Shown: positions 21,929 through 35,199 of the stretch, piece by piece
Layout of the letters: the number at the start of each line of letters is the position of its first letter
Position numbering within the stretch: position 1 is the stretch's first letter
Assembly (NCBI GenBank): GCA_020740775.1
Contig: JAHEWK010000001.1
Span: 682,001-746,000, forward strand
DNA: 64,000 nt
Origin: Ilyonectria destructans
Lineage: Eukaryota; Ascomycota; Sordariomycetes; Hypocreales; Nectriaceae
Direction: 5' to 3'
Notes under the pieces: generated by a model
The model's input: the letters and a program-made list of their open reading frames with translations, nothing else
Told to the model about the DNA's origin: nothing
Databases searched by the model: none
Translations under genes and position numbers: made by a program

Positions 21929-24900
21929 ATGACGAAAATGACGACTAGCACTGTCGACAACTCTACCATTGCCATTGTCGGCTATGCCTACAGAGCTCCT
22001 GGCGTAGGACGGAAAGGTCTATGGGACTTTCTAACTGAAACAAAGTCGGCTTGGTCGAGAGTTCCAGGCGATCGATTCGATCAAGATGCGTTCTTTCATC
22101 CAAATTCGGAGAAAGCTGGATTTATCTCGGCCAAAGGAGGACATTTCCTACCCGACGATATCTACGCCTTCGATGCCCCCTTTTTCAATCTGAAGGCGGA
22201 TGAAGCTCGTGCTATGGACCCGCAGCATCGAATGATGCTCGAATGTGCACTGGAAGCTGCGGAAAGTGCTGGCATAACGCTTGCTGATCTGGCAGGCACC
22301 AAAACAGGTGTATTTGCTGCGAATGATGTATCAGACTACTCGGCACACACGTTCGAGGACCTCCCAACAACCTCAAAGTACACAGCGATCGGAACAGCGC
22401 CTTGTATGTTCGCGAATCGGTTGTCCTACTTCTTTGATTTGACAGGACCTAGCATTGCGGTACGTTGGGGCAAGTATTATCGCTCTGTACACATTTCGCT
22501 AACTATGGTCGAATCTTTAGGTGGATGGTGCATGCGCGAGTAGTTCCTATGCCCTCCACATGGCTTGCCAAAGCATCCGGTTAGGCGAGTGTAGCACCGC
22601 CATTGTGGGAGGCGCAAAAGCGATCGTTAGCCCAAATTATTGGTCTGCGCTAGATACACTGGGGTGTGAAATCCGTGTTCCGGAATCTTTGCAATGACAA
22701 CTAGCTAACACAGACCTTGAAGTGCAATGTCAGGAGAAGGCAAATGCTTTTCCTACGATCCTAGGGCTTCGGGCTTTGGTCGGGGCGAGGGTGGTGCCAC
22801 TCTCATCATCAAACGGCTGTCCGAAGCCATCGCTTGTGGCGACCCAATCCGAGCCGTTATTCGCAACTCGGCGGCTAATCACAGCGGGCGCTCTCAGGGC
22901 ATCACCATGCCTTCGCAAGCAGCCCAGGAGGAGCTTTTACAGCGCCTGCATCGAGAGGTCAATATGGATCCGAATGAAACACGGGTTGTCGAGGTACTGG
23001 CCACTCTGACCCCGAGACATGATGTATATACGAGTGCTGAAATTAAGAACAGGGCCATGGAACAGGAACTCAAGCTGGGTAGGTACTGCGTGGCCATTTT
23101 TGAGAAGTGTTACTAACAAACTAGTGACCCTATTGAGGCTGCTGCCTTTGCCACCGTGCTGGCAAGCAAAAGGACTTCACATGATCCCCTTTATCTAGGG
23201 TCTTTGAAGTCGAATTTCGGGTAAGTCGTCTTACCCGTCACCCTGTCTCCTCTAACATGATTGTGCGTAGCCACTTGGAAAGTGCAAGTGGTGTCTTAGC
23301 TGTTGTTAAGGCCATCATGATGATTGAACAGGGTGTAATCTTGCCTACTGCGCTGTTTGAGTCGATGAATCCCAAAATCGAGGGCCACGAAAAGTTAAAG
23401 GTACGCAGAGAGCTTTATGAGCTTCGCACACATGCTGATGATGATGTAGGTACTGACAAGCGCAATACCGTGGCCGTCTGACACCAAGAGGCGTGTCCTC
23501 GTTGCTAACTTTGGTAAATGCTTGCCACGGAGAAGAGAAAGAGAGGCATCAACTAACAAAACACAGGATTTGGCGGCAGCAACGCTGCAATCCTTATAGA
23601 GGAAGCACCGGGCGTACTTCCAGGTAGTCCGCTTGCGGACAGCTGCATCACCATCACGAATACCAACGGCCAGGCTTCCTCAACCCCCCTCGAGAAAGAG
23701 AACTTATTCGTGTTTTCCGCAAAATCGTCAGCCAGTCTCAGTGCGTATCTTTCATCCTTCGCACAATGGAGTGCACCGACTGCTAGCGAATTCGTAAATG
23801 ATCTCAGCTTCACCTTGGGTCAGCGCCGCACACATTTTCCATATAGAGTGGCAGTTGCCGCGCGCTCGGTGGCTTCCCTGCAGGAGACACTTTCCACGAC
23901 CTCCGTCAGTTCGAAATCAAGCAATGTCAGAAATATTGTCATCGCCTTTGCCTTCACTGGCCAAGGCGCGCAGCACGCGCAGATGGCGGCTGGGCTGTGG
24001 CACTATGAGCCCTTTGCTGCTGCGATGCGTGACGCTGAAGCTTGTCTCGCTGTTATGGGATCTTCATGGTCCCTGTCTGAGGAGCTCAGCAAGCCAGAGG
24101 CCGAATCGCGCGTCAATGACGCCCAAATTAGCCAGCCAGCTTGTACCGCCGTCCAGCTTGCCATCGTTCTCCTGTTGAGAGCTTGGGGTATTACGCCAGC
24201 CGCCGTCATCGGCCACTCCAGCGGAGAGATAGCAGCTGCTTTCACTGCAGATCTCATCTCGTTCAAAACCGCCATGGCCGTTGCTTATTACAGAGGTATC
24301 GCGGCAGCACGAGTTTTGCACGATAAAGCCGTCCACGGAGCCATGTTGGCAGTTGGGACGAGCGCGGAAGAAGCAATGAAACTACTTCCACAGAAGGGAA
24401 GCAAATATGCAGCCATCGCTGCCATTAACAGCCCACGCAGCGTCACCATCTCAGGCGATGAGTCCGCCATCGACGAGATCCTACAGACCGCAGAAGCACA
24501 AGGATTGTTCGCGCGAAAGCTCAAGATTGGCGTGGCCTATCATTCGCGTCACATGGACCAGGCGGCAGACTCCTATTTGGCCTCGATCCAGCCCTACTTC
24601 GCCTGTGATAAGCAGTTCTCTAGCACGGAACCTCCCAGCAAGACTTTCGTGTCCTCCGTTACTGGCCAGATAATGGCCAATCTGAAGACAGTGGATGCAT
24701 CGTACTGGGTCCAGAACCTGCTCTGCCCGGTGCGTTATCTGAGCGCAATTGAGACACTCTTTCAAGTGCAGCACGATGAGATCGACAGGGCACAAACCAG
24801 CTTAAAATCGCCGGACGTTATTATTGAAATTGGCCCTCACTCAGCCCTGAAAGGGCCCATCAAGCAAACGTTGGATTCGCTTCGGGAACAGGACGATCGA

Positions 24901-27900
24901 ATACGGGCCACTTACATGCCTTCTCTCGTGCGAGGCAACAAAGCCGAAGCTTCTCTTCTCGAGCTCGCTGGTAATTTGTTCACGATGGGGCTCGACCTTC
25001 AGTTCAGTGAGATCAATCAGACCGACCGCGCCAACGTGCGCGTGGTACTTGACCTCCCGTCATACGAATGGAACAAGTCCAAACTTATACATATGCCCCG
25101 CATGGCAGCGCAGAAGCTGCATCACGGCAAACCTTATGACTCTCTCCTAGGGTGGAGGAGCCCATACACTGAAGGCAACGAGCACACATTCAGAAATATC
25201 TTCACCCTCGATGATATACCGTGGTTACGCGATCATGGAATGGGTGGGGAGATACTGTTTCCTTTCACCGGCTTTTGGTCTCTCGCCATCAGTGCACTAA
25301 GAGCTGTAGATGCTACGTCCTCCCCAACGGTTGAAATAAGGGAGTTTCATGTCACGAAGAGTCTGAGAATCGAGGAGGACCAACGCATCGACATCACCAC
25401 CAGATTGAGACCTGCCGAGCTGGATACAGGAAGCCACTCATCCACGACCTACGTGGTTGAGATCTTATCATGGTCTGAGGAGCTTGGCTGGACATCGCAC
25501 TGCAAGGGTCTGATAGACGCAGATGTTCACCCCATGACTACCCAGACCCCTACTATGCAATCGGCGGTAGATGATCTTGCGAATGCAGATTTCGAGGAGC
25601 TTGACGCACAGCAGGAGTATGCCCGGGGAAAACAGAACGGCGTGTTCTATGGGCCTAGGTTTCAGAACATGATCAGACTTTGGCATGCTCCCGGCACCGT
25701 CATGCACCAAGTTGAGCTGCGTCAGCTGAGCCCATCGATCTCCGAGCTATCTCCTGTCACGGTCGACCCAGCAACTTTGGACTCTTTCCTCCATGTGCAC
25801 GGAGTGCTTCAAGAGGCCGACGGCCCACGTCCTCTGATTGTACCAACATACTGCTCCAGACTTCGCATATCTAATCACATCCCTTCCGTCGCCGGTCAGA
25901 AGTTCACCGTTGTGTGCCGTCGACTGGATCTGGACAAGATGTCTGGTAACATGCGATTTAGCATGGCCGTTTTTGCAATCCTTGATGGCACTCGTATTCC
26001 AGTCGTTGAATTCGATGCGCTGGAGCTGAAGTGCATCGCAAAAGCTCGTAACGCAAACCTTGCACTACAGTTGCCGGCGAGTTTCTTCGTGAGCCATGTG
26101 CCTCATGTGGATCTCGTGGATGCCAACCAACTAGCCAAGATGCTTTCCGACGACGACGCCAGCGAGCAAGAGTTACAGCACCAGAGAGACATGAACGCGG
26201 TCGGAGTCTACTACCTCGCCCGTGCACTGAAGGAGACTGCTAATGACGACCTATCCCAATTGCCGCTCCATTTGTCCAAGTTTATAGATTGGGCCAAATC
26301 TATGGTTTCGGTACACTCTCTCACGTTAGATTCCATCGTCGACCCAGCATCGTTGTCCGAAAAGGTTTTAAGTGGCGGCAATGCCGCTGGGAAGTTGCTC
26401 TGCGCTGTTGGTGAGAGACTACCTTCGATATTGCGCCAGCATGTTAAACCGCTGGAAATCATGCTGGAAGATGGACTACTCGCCGGTTTCTACCGAGAAG
26501 AAAGAGCAGGCATTCGCGGCAATCAAGCGTTGGCGAAGTACGTCAAGTGTTTGTCCGATATCAATCCTAGGATGAGCATATTGGAAATTGGTGCTGGTAC
26601 TGGAAGCGCCACCGTCTTGGCAATGGAGGCTATGTCTCAAGGCACGGAAGGGCAACCAGCCTTTGCGCATTACACCTTCACTGACGTTTCATCCGGGTTC
26701 TTCGTAAGTGCTACATGTTGTGTTGTTCAAGATCTTAGACAAGTACTGACCAGACCCGACGTCTACAGGACGAGTCACAAACCAGACTTGCCCGGTGGTC
26801 TGACCGTATTACATACGGAAAGCTGGATATCAGTTCCGATCCTCTGATTCAGGGATTCACGGCGAAGGCATATGACCTGATCATCGCATCCAACGTCTTG
26901 CATGCGACGCCCGACATCTTGGTGACGCTCAAACATTCCCGAGAGCTCCTGAAGCCGAATGGTAAACTCGTGCTGATGGAGGCTGTCACTCATGATATGC
27001 CTCTCAACCTCGCCTTTCCCCTCCTTCCCGGTTGGTGGCTTGCAGAGGATGGGTATCGCACGGGCGAAGGCCCTCTGCTTTCCAAAGATACATGGGACCG
27101 CGCCCTTACCACATGTGGGTTCTCGGGAGTTGATGGCGCTATTGCGGACTATCCAGGTCGGCCAGAGCACATGATGTCTACCATGTGGTCCACCAATGTC
27201 GACGCAGAGGTTACACTGTCCGCGGCATCCTTTGCTGTTTTTATGCCTTCCAACGACGGAGAGAAGCAGTTCGTCAGGGAAGTATCTGACGAAGTTATCT
27301 CCCAGCTTGGCTGCACATCACGAGTCGAAGATGTTTCAGAGCTCGACACTGCCTCAGAGACCTTCTGCATCTTAATCGACACTCCACAACACAGCTGGCT
27401 TAGCAAAATGTCGTCGACTGACTTTGACGCTCTTAAGAGGCTCCTCTTGGATACAGCTGGTGTGTTGTGGGTGGTACCTGAGAAAGCCAGCCCTGAGGCG
27501 GAGACAATTAAGGGCATGTTCCGGACCCTGCGGCAGGAGGACAGCTCTAGGAATTTGTTTCTGCTGGAGAATACGCCTTACACGCCGTCAGGGGCTTCTG
27601 GAATTGCACGAATGGCTTCAAGATTGCGCGATTCGGCATTGGTCCAGGCTAAGGAACAAGAGTTTGTGTGGCGAGATGGCCACATCCACGTCCCTCGTCT
27701 CTTGCCACTCCCAACTGCGGAGGAAGTTTTCGCCGCGGAAGCCGGCGTCTCTTTCAAGGAAGTGCGAAGCATTTGGACAGACCCAGATATCCTTGAGATG
27801 ACTGTCGAGGACGTCGGTGATCTCGACTCTATTTACTTCCGCTACAGCGACATACTAGCGGAGCCTCTGAAGGAAAATGAAGTCGTTATCAAAGTTGAGG

Positions 27901-30047
27901 CCGCCGGGATTAACTTTAGGGACCTGCTCCTCGTGCTTGGGTCTATGCCATGGCATCCTCCCGGTCTCGAGGGAGCTGGCGTTGTGGTCCGCGTTGGATC
28001 ACAGGTGAAAGACTTGCAACCTGGAGATGCAGTTTTCTACATCTCGAACCAGCGGGGCTTTGCAAATTACGTGCGGATACCTGAACTCCACGCCCACAGA
28101 ATTCCGGGTGGTTTAAGTGCGGTGGATGCAGCAACACTGCCGATTGCTTTCTCTACCGCAATTATTTGCCTTAGAAAGCAAGCTCGGCTTCAGAAAGGAG
28201 AAACTATACTTATCCATGCTGCTTCTGGCGCTGTCGGGCAAGCTCTTTGTACCATTGCCAGGTACCTAGGAGCTGAGATCTTTGTTACCGCCGGCACGCC
28301 CGAAAAGAGGAAGCTCCTGCGCGATACCTTCGACATCCCAGAGACACACATCTTTTCCAGCCGAACTTCGGAATTCAGAGATGGCATCTTATGCGCCACG
28401 AACGGTCGAGGAGTTGACGTTGTGGTCAACTCTCTCAGCGGGCAATTGCTGCAACAAACTTGGTAGGTCTTACACATCATCAACACAACTAAGCCGACTT
28501 CTAACGTGCTCGCAGGAACTTGGTCGCCGACTTTGGTAGATGGGTCGAGATAGGCAAGAAGGATCTTCTCCAGAATAACGCCTTGGGCATGAGACCATTC
28601 GATCGGAACGTAACGTTTAGTGGCGTGGATGTCCGCAAGCTCTTCACTCAACGGCCTGAAGCGGCCCGCGAGTGCCTGGCCGAAATCGCTTCTTTGCTCC
28701 GAAAGCACGTCATTGCACCCATCCGCCCTACGAACAAGATTCCACTCTCTCAGATTAGCTTAGGGCTGCGCAAGCTACAGTCAGGTCAGAACTTAGGCAA
28801 GATTGTGGTTACAATGGGACCCGACGAGTCGTCGGTTCTGGCGGAGAGGCCTCGACTTGGCGGCCCCCCGGGAAGCCTGCTACGTTCCGATGCAACGTAC
28901 TTGATTAGTGGCGGTACGGGTGGCATTGGGCGCGATCTTGCGGTATTCATGATCGACTGCCTTGGTGCTCGAAATGTTGTCCTGCTCGGCCGCAGCGGTT
29001 CAACACTCCCCGGGACAGCACAGCTGCTGGAGCGTTATATGGGAACTAACGTTTCTCTAAGAGCCATCGCTTGTGACGTCTCCTCGAAATCAGATGTGCA
29101 ACGGGCTATCCGAACAATTCAAGACCTCCCTAAAGTCCGTGGTATCATCCACGGTGCCCTCTACCTTCGAGTAAGTGCTGCAGCCTCTTGTCACCTTGAA
29201 TTGGCTAACATGTGCATCAGGACTCGATGTTCTCCAATTGCTCCTTCGAAGACTGGAAGATGATCACTGCCCCTAAGATCCAGGGAGCCTGGAATCTGCA
29301 CAACGCTCTACCAGATCTTGAGTTTTTCGTTTCTCTTTCATCTGCGGTGGGAGCTATCGGTAATGCAGGGCAGGCTATTTATGCTGGAGCATCGGTATGT
29401 TGGTATTGCAAATGATCTCACCGCTTTGCTAACTCTCGCCCAAGACCTTCATCGATGCCTTCACGGCCTACCGAATTAACGCCGGACTTCCAGCAGTTTC
29501 CATAAGCCTGCCACCAGTGGAAGGTGTTGGCTACGCTGTTGAGCACAATCTCCTCGATGGCCTGAAAAGTTCTCTTGGTGTTGCTTTGACGGTGGATCAG
29601 CTTCACACAATCGTCAAAGCGGCCATTGTTGGCTGTTCTTCCGGTATTATTGGCACCGATGGCAAGGTTCTTGCTTTCGCTCGCTCACCGACTGCCGATC
29701 CTGTGCCTGGAGAGCAGTTCAATCCCTTCTTCGCGCTGCAAAATCCACACTCCCGCGCCGACACCAATCTGTCGCTTCAATGTGGGGGCGGCAATGAAGT
29801 TCAGAGCCTTGACACGTTTGAGGATCTCATGGATGCCTTGAGTGCCAAGATCTCCACAATGACTATGATGGATCTAGACGAGATAGATCCCGAGAGAAGT
29901 CTCTTGGACTATGGCTTGGATTCTCTGGTGTCTGTGGAGCTACGCAACTGGATCCTTAGGGAGGTTGGCGTGGAGGTGCCACTCTCTCAGTTAGCTCGCG
30001 CAGCGAACTTGACTACTCTGGTAAATTATATTATGTCGCTGAAGTAA
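21929..30047 (+). CDS. highly reducing polyketide synthase KS-AT-DH-MT-ER-KR-ACP
   Basis: Twelve exons: 21929-22459, 22521-22663, 22723-22993, 23053-23078, 23125-23220, 23271-23400, 23450-23513, 23567-26703, 26769-28462, 28516-29170, 29221-29394 and 29445-30047, giving 2507 residues. KS (12-430) has active-site Cys182 in VDGACASSS; the 26-nt exon 4 encodes GHGTGTQAG, restoring the catalytic histidine. AT (~545-860) has GHSSGE. DH (~945-1200) has DHGMGGEILFP and DPATLDS. C-methyltransferase has EIGAGTGSAT (~1425). ER (~1808-2030) has NFRDLLLVLG and AASGAVGQA. KR has ISGGTGGIG (~2162) and QAIYAGAS. ACP has DYGLDSL (~2474). All reducing and methylating domains look intact, so a fully reduced, alpha-methylated chain is possible (family knowledge). 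There is no release domain, so the chain must be handed on, plausibly to the NRPS C1 domain (inference). Confidence 0.95.
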
Positions 30048-31270
30048 ATATTAAAGTAGCTAGATAGCGTTGAGAAACGCAATCAGTATAGAAGCTAGAG
30101 GTTAGATATTAAAAATTAGAAGAGCCTAGAGTGTTAAAGTTAGAGAAGTCACTTATGAAAGTTGGTAAAAAAAAAAAAAAAATATAGAGAAAAGTAAAAT
30201 GTTTTACTAGACTCTAGTAACATTCAGTATCAATCTCCTATGTCGAAAGATTAGCAGAGGGAACCAGACACGAATTTGTAAACGGCAGTGTATAAATGGC
30301 TAATATCGAAGCATGGAGTAGCCTCTTTGGAGTAAAATATACAGCATAATGATTCTATCTCGTGGTCGGGATTCAAGATGAACCTTTTTTAATAAAATGA
30401 CAACTCCACCATATTGGATTTCTATAGGGTAAGTGAACCCGAACGACGTGGATTCATGAAGACCTAATCTTCATTTTCTCTAGTTTCATGGATTGTGTTA
30501 TCGTCTAATGTACCAATTTTCGTTTAGTCGGGTCGTCAAGGGGTCCATGTCAATTTTAAGAAAGCGGTGGAGTCGACGATATCAAAACCCACACCGCAAT
30601 TCCCAACCCATACTTCTACGCCCTATTTTGTAACCAAAGTCTGACTTTCCCCGCTACCAATCTCTCAGTATTGGCCTAGCAGATCCAGGATTTGAAGCGT
30701 GGGATACGTTTCTGTGCCACACTACTCTTCCATTTAGGCCCCACACCCTGGCATATTGATTTATCATAGACATGACCATTCGGAAACACGGAGATAGTAC
30801 ATCAACATGGGACTCTGACCTCATGAATGAGACTTCTATCATAAATAACTTGCCAATGATGCCCCTTTGCAGATGTCATTAAAAGACACAAATATTAATT
30901 AGACTTTCAAATCTTTTATTTTTAAGCTACTTGAATCAGAAAATATATAATTATCAATTGGGATTTAGGTGCACCGTAATATGGGGAAATAGCAATAGGC
31001 ATGTATGCGAATAACAATAATCCATTATACACACCGAGCTGTCTGCCAAGAGAGGATTTCGTAGCTCACATATCTCTGTCTCAAGCTAGACATAGGTTAA
31101 TTGTATCTATTGATTCATTGAAAACCCATGCTTGTTTTTACTCTGAAGGTTGCAACAGAACCAGTGCATGCAACGTCTATATATAGCGAAATATAATAAA
31201 TACAGTGAAATGAGGTATACAACAATGGTCGGCCAAGTAGTAGCTCCCCAATGGTCCAACTCCCCATCAT
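30048..31270. other. AT-rich intergenic stretch with an A16 tract
   Basis: No gene is supported. The first part is the PKS 3' flank, AT-rich, with a run of 16 A at 30167-30182 about 120 nt beyond the stop codon. The rest shows only short frames without family features. Confidence 0.5.
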
Positions 31271-32122
31271 TTAGTTGACAGAGATGGTGTAGGCAGAGGT
31301 CTTGAAGACAGCGTTGGTGCCTGTGGATATGTTAGATCAAGCAGTTTGAGGGTATATCAATTCGCAACTTACCAGAGAAGGGCTCGGTGCCGGCCTGGAG
31401 GCTGGTGATGACCGAGCTGGTGGGGACACCTTGGCTGGCGGTCAGGTACTGGAAGAACTTGTTGAGATCGCCACTGAAGTTGCCCATGTTGCTGGGGGCA
31501 ACGAAGGAGAAGACAGTGGTGTCGCCGTTGGGACCCTTGAAAAGCTTCCACTTGGTGCCGAGAATGGTGGGAGTGGCAAGAGGGGTGGTTCCGGTCGAAG
31601 AGATGGGAAACGCTCCGCCGTAAGCGCCGACCCAGATCATAATCTCGTACTTGTTGTTGGCACCAACAGACGGGGCGAGCCACAGGTCGTAGGACACATC
31701 AGCGACCATATTGGTTCCGGTGTATCTTGAATGGTGTTAGTTTGCGACAATATTGCATATAGGTGTAGGCTTGCATACCTCCAGGTCCAGGTGGAAGGAA
31801 TGGAGCTAATGGCCGAAAGCGGCTTGTTGGTCTTCTCCAGGGCGACGTTGGAGTAGGACTTGACCTTGCCGGGACCTCCAGCCCAGGTCCAAGAGGTGGA
31901 CCAGACGAACGAGTTGCTCGAGACACCGGTGAAGGTGGTGCACTGAGATCCAGAAGTAGCATCTCCACTGCCCCAGTTGTTGTGGTAGACGGTCTTTCCG
32001 TTGGTGGTCACGCTGCCAAAGGCACCGCACCAGGTAGTAGCGCGCTCCTCGAGCTCGGGAGTGGGAGTGGCGACGGCGACAGTGGCCAGCAGAGCCGACA
32101 CAAGGTAGGAGATGGACTTCAT
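31271..32122 (-). CDS. secreted GH12 endoglucanase
   Basis: Exons 32122-31779, 31725-31373 and 31320-31271 give 248 residues; introns 31778-31726 (GTATGC, CTAAC, AG) and 31372-31321 (GTAAGT, CTAAC, AG) keep phase. Residues 1-19 form a signal peptide (MKSISYLVSALLATVAVAT), followed by a short acidic propeptide-like stretch ending ELEERA. The mature part has GH12 landmarks: WCGAFGSV near the N-terminus, YEIMIWVGAYGG carrying the expected nucleophile glutamate, and SLQAGTEPFSG carrying the acid/base glutamate. Length matches the family. Family knowledge: retaining beta-1,4-glucanase acting extracellularly on cellulose, mixed-linkage glucan or xyloglucan. There is no cellulose-binding module. It is unlikely to belong to the neighbouring NRPS-PKS pathway. 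Confidence 0.95.
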
Positions 32123-32206
32123 GGTGAGGAGAGTTGGAAGAGGATGCAGTAGACTGGGTATGGATGGATGGATGTAGACTAGAAGCCCTTGGCGGACGAC
32201 CGAAAG

Positions 32207-32216
32207 CCTTATATCG
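32207..32216 (-). promoter_or_regulatory. possible TATA element of the GH12 gene
   Basis: On the minus strand the sequence CGATATAAGG lies about 90 nt upstream of the GH12 start codon, a plausible distance for a fungal TATA box with a short leader. A GGAT triplet repeat lies between it and the ATG. Position and sequence only. Confidence 0.3.
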
Positions 32217-32861
32217 TCAATTGCGGCAGTCAGCGACCCCGGCATTCCCAATAGTACTCCTATCATCAACTCCTGTCATTACGGCCTCCAACCCCAAAGT
32301 AGAAATTTAGCTCTAACCCTCGGGGTTTGGCTTTCCGAAAGGCCTTAACTAGCTGGCCTATAGCCGCTGCGACCTGAAACGGGGAGTTGGGACGATGTCT
32401 TTTGTGGATTAGCAGCCGCAGAATCGTGCCGAAGTCCCCGACCCATGGCCCCATGTGGGATCAACTGGGATGTTCCACCAATAGGTAGAGGTATCTTGAT
32501 TTTCCGCCTCGTACAGAAAAGGGCCCGGCCATCCCAGCCCGTCCAGGTCTTGTCCCCGCTAGCCTCCATAGTATGTTTCGGCTCTTGATTCTAATTTGTT
32601 TATTAACTAGCCATTTCGCCACTGGTTTCGGACCGGTACCAAATATTGAACCTTCTATCATGCCAAACATGAATTTCGAGATTCTCTTTGGCCTTTTTAG
32701 AATACGACAAGATGCGAACCCGAAGTTACGCATTGAATATTATTGGAATTCCCACCAATTCCACGACATCGCATTTTCACCCCCCGGTTCTACCACGATG
32801 CATCCACGACACTAACTCATAAAGCGCAGGTGTACGGATCCAGCTGCGTGAGCTCAATCAG

Positions 32862-33560
32862 TCAATGTCTTCGGCGAGACCGCAAGTACGGCCTATCGCT
32901 CTGCGCCGTGAAATATTCCTGAATGGGAAGCTCCATCACCCCCGGAACTGCGTACATCACCGGCTCCTTGACTGTAATGACCTCCGTCGACAGTCAGCGT
33001 CTCAAAGTCCATGGCGAAGAAGACATGCGCAATCGCAAGCATCAGCTCGTTCATGGCAATTCCCTTGCCCCAACCTCCCTGTGGTCCAGTTGAGAACGGC
33101 CCGTACGCCTTGGTATCGTGGTTTACCAGTTCGGTCTCGCCGACACGATCCGGTAGCCACCGCTGCGGCCGGAAGGTTAACGGATCCGAAAAGTGGTCTT
33201 CCTTGTGGTGGGCGGCGTAAATTCCCGAACCGAGCAGTACGAGCCGGGTATATACGAGCCGTTGATAACGAGACCGCCCGCGGGTGTTTCCTCGCGGGAG
33301 TGATATACCGTCTGCCGCTGACAAACGAAGGGCCTCCTGGAAGCAAGCCCGTAGGTACATCCACGACGTCAGAGTGCCCCCTAAACGATTCTCGGAAGTG
33401 GGATCCTACTTCCCTGGCAGCCCAGGAATAGGCCGATCGTCATGCCCCACGTAGAGAAGCCAGTGGCTGTATTAGTGGACTAGGACCATGTAGTTCCTGG
33501 CCTCGAGTGTCTTGCTAGCGTACTCATAGATGTCAGAATTCTTCTTCACCAACATATAAA
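32862..33560 (-). pseudogene. cytochrome P450 pseudogene (C-terminal part)
   Basis: The minus strand reads as the second half of a fungal P450, but in pieces of different frames: an I/K-helix region (YLRACFQEALRLS, where ExxR would be EALR), then GGLVINGSYIPGS in another frame, then GIYAAHHKEDHFSDPLTFRP and FSTGPQGGWGKGIAMNE, then a tail ending VMYAVPGVMELPIQEYF in a third frame. At least three frameshifts are needed, the heme-ligand cysteine of FxxGxxxCxG is replaced by glycine, and no N-terminal membrane anchor is found. It cannot make a working enzyme. The resemblance is to benzoate-4-monooxygenase-like fungal P450s. Confidence 0.8.
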
Positions 33561-35199
33561 GCGTTCAGTGGCTTGGTTAAATAGAAAATGTCTACTCACC
33601 CTGAAAAATTGTTCTTGATAATCAGATAGTCTGGTGTTCAAGGCAGGTACTCACCGTCCTCTTAATAGAAGTGATAGATCTCCATGGACCAGTCTCCTTT
33701 CGGAAGATAGAGAAACTACGAGTAATTTGTTTTTGCGATTTTACCTGGAACCGTTTTTGGGGTCTAATTGCTAACATTTTATTCAATGACCAAATTCTAC
33801 GTAGCGAATTAGGCCGCTTCATCGAGGTCCATGTCTCTGGGGGTGCGCGTCTCTCGTCGCCGTTAAGTTAATTGCACGTCCGAAAACCAGGGATAAATTT
33901 AAATATAATGAGAGAAGGAGAAGCCCAATTGTGGGCTCTTTCCATGTCGGCTTATCTTGCTTGCTCTTTGAGATGCAGAAAGGAAAGCATTTACGTAGCT
34001 CTAGGCCGAGAATAGCAACGACCTGAGGTTCGATTTGAACTCAACGTAGGTTTTCAGCAAAAGGGCAAGTATGATCTGGTTTCAATTTAAGGAGGCATAG
34101 TGGTGTTGCTTGTTGTCTTTAATGCGGCGATGCCAGCTCATTGATCTTCGTTAGAGGTTGTGTTTGTGAAGAAGTTGGCTAGTGTGAGTCAATCCGGAGG
34201 GGGAAACACCCAACTTTGGGCTTGCGTCTTGCACCCTGTGATTGCTTTAACAAAACACTCCACCAGAGCAGGGCGGAAAACAGGGCGGAAAATTATGCAG
34301 CTGCAGCACTAGGCGTCGGGGCTCAAGTCTCCTGATGCGCAGCCCGCCAGTTGGTAATGTCTCACAAGCCGCTCTCTTTGTCGACACCCCCTCTTAATGG
34401 GACAGGTAGCAATAGATCGTCATTCAGTCACGGTGCTTTCTGTATTGCGTTCTCAAAGGGGTCCTTCACGAAACCCTCCTTTCTAAAGGCTCTTTTTACA
34501 AGGAACTGATCCTGCTCTGAAGGAAACAAGATAACAACATAATCACCAAGATCTGATCAATGACCGGTTCAGTCAAAAGAAACCCCCCCCCCCCCCAAAA
34601 AAAACCCGCACTCTTAACAGATGCAACCTAAAAGGTGTGCAAGACCAGGGGGTAAGCATATTGCATGAGGATGTTGCCAAGGAGACAGGAGCCATACCTA
34701 AGGAGGCAAGGTACATCAGAGACACCTGGCTTGCAGATGGTCACAGGCTGCCAATTGGCCTTGTTTTAGCGTAGAGGCGTAAAATCCATTCAATTTTCAG
34801 CTAAATATAGTGAGGGTATTGCCACTGCCACTCCCATTCGCTAGATTCGGAAGACTGGCGTCGCCAAGTCTAGAAATTTACGTAGGGTGCCACGTAAAAA
34901 AGGCGTGCATGGATTCCCCGAGTTGCACTGCATCCTGCTTACCGCCCTACTCCTTCATAATTGAAACCGTAGAGTTTCAAGTTCTGATCTTTCCAAGCCA
35001 CAAAGTCCCTTAATTCTGAATCTTTGTGAGCCGCGCTGACTAGTCCTGACAGGTGTTTAAAAGGACTCACGTATCAAGTATGCACCCCATGCGACTCATT
35101 CCGCACAATTTCTCACTGAGAATTTAGCTCACCACTTGCGTTACCAAACAATATTTATCTACTGCCACCCACCCAGCTAGTAATCAAGAACCACCAAAC
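33561..35199. other. intergenic stretch, no gene recognised
   Basis: 1.6 kb between the P450 relic and the aldo-keto reductase. Apart from the C14/A8 homopolymer at 34583-34604 I see no repeat, gene or conserved frame. The right end must include the promoter of the aldo-keto reductase. Confidence 0.5.
34583..34604. repeat. homopolymer C14-A8
   Basis: A run of 14 C (34583-34596) directly followed by 8 A (34597-34604). A simple low-complexity tract, likely to be length-variable. Confidence 0.8.

Noticed and set aside
22979..23116. KS that has lost its catalytic histidine motif (reads EVLATLTP)
   Set aside because: Two short introns flanking a 26-nt exon restore GHGTGTQAG and the in-phase join to DPIEA, so the KS is intact.
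31387..31730. Plus-strand frames of 78 and 99 codons
   Set aside because: They are antisense shadows of the GH12 exons.
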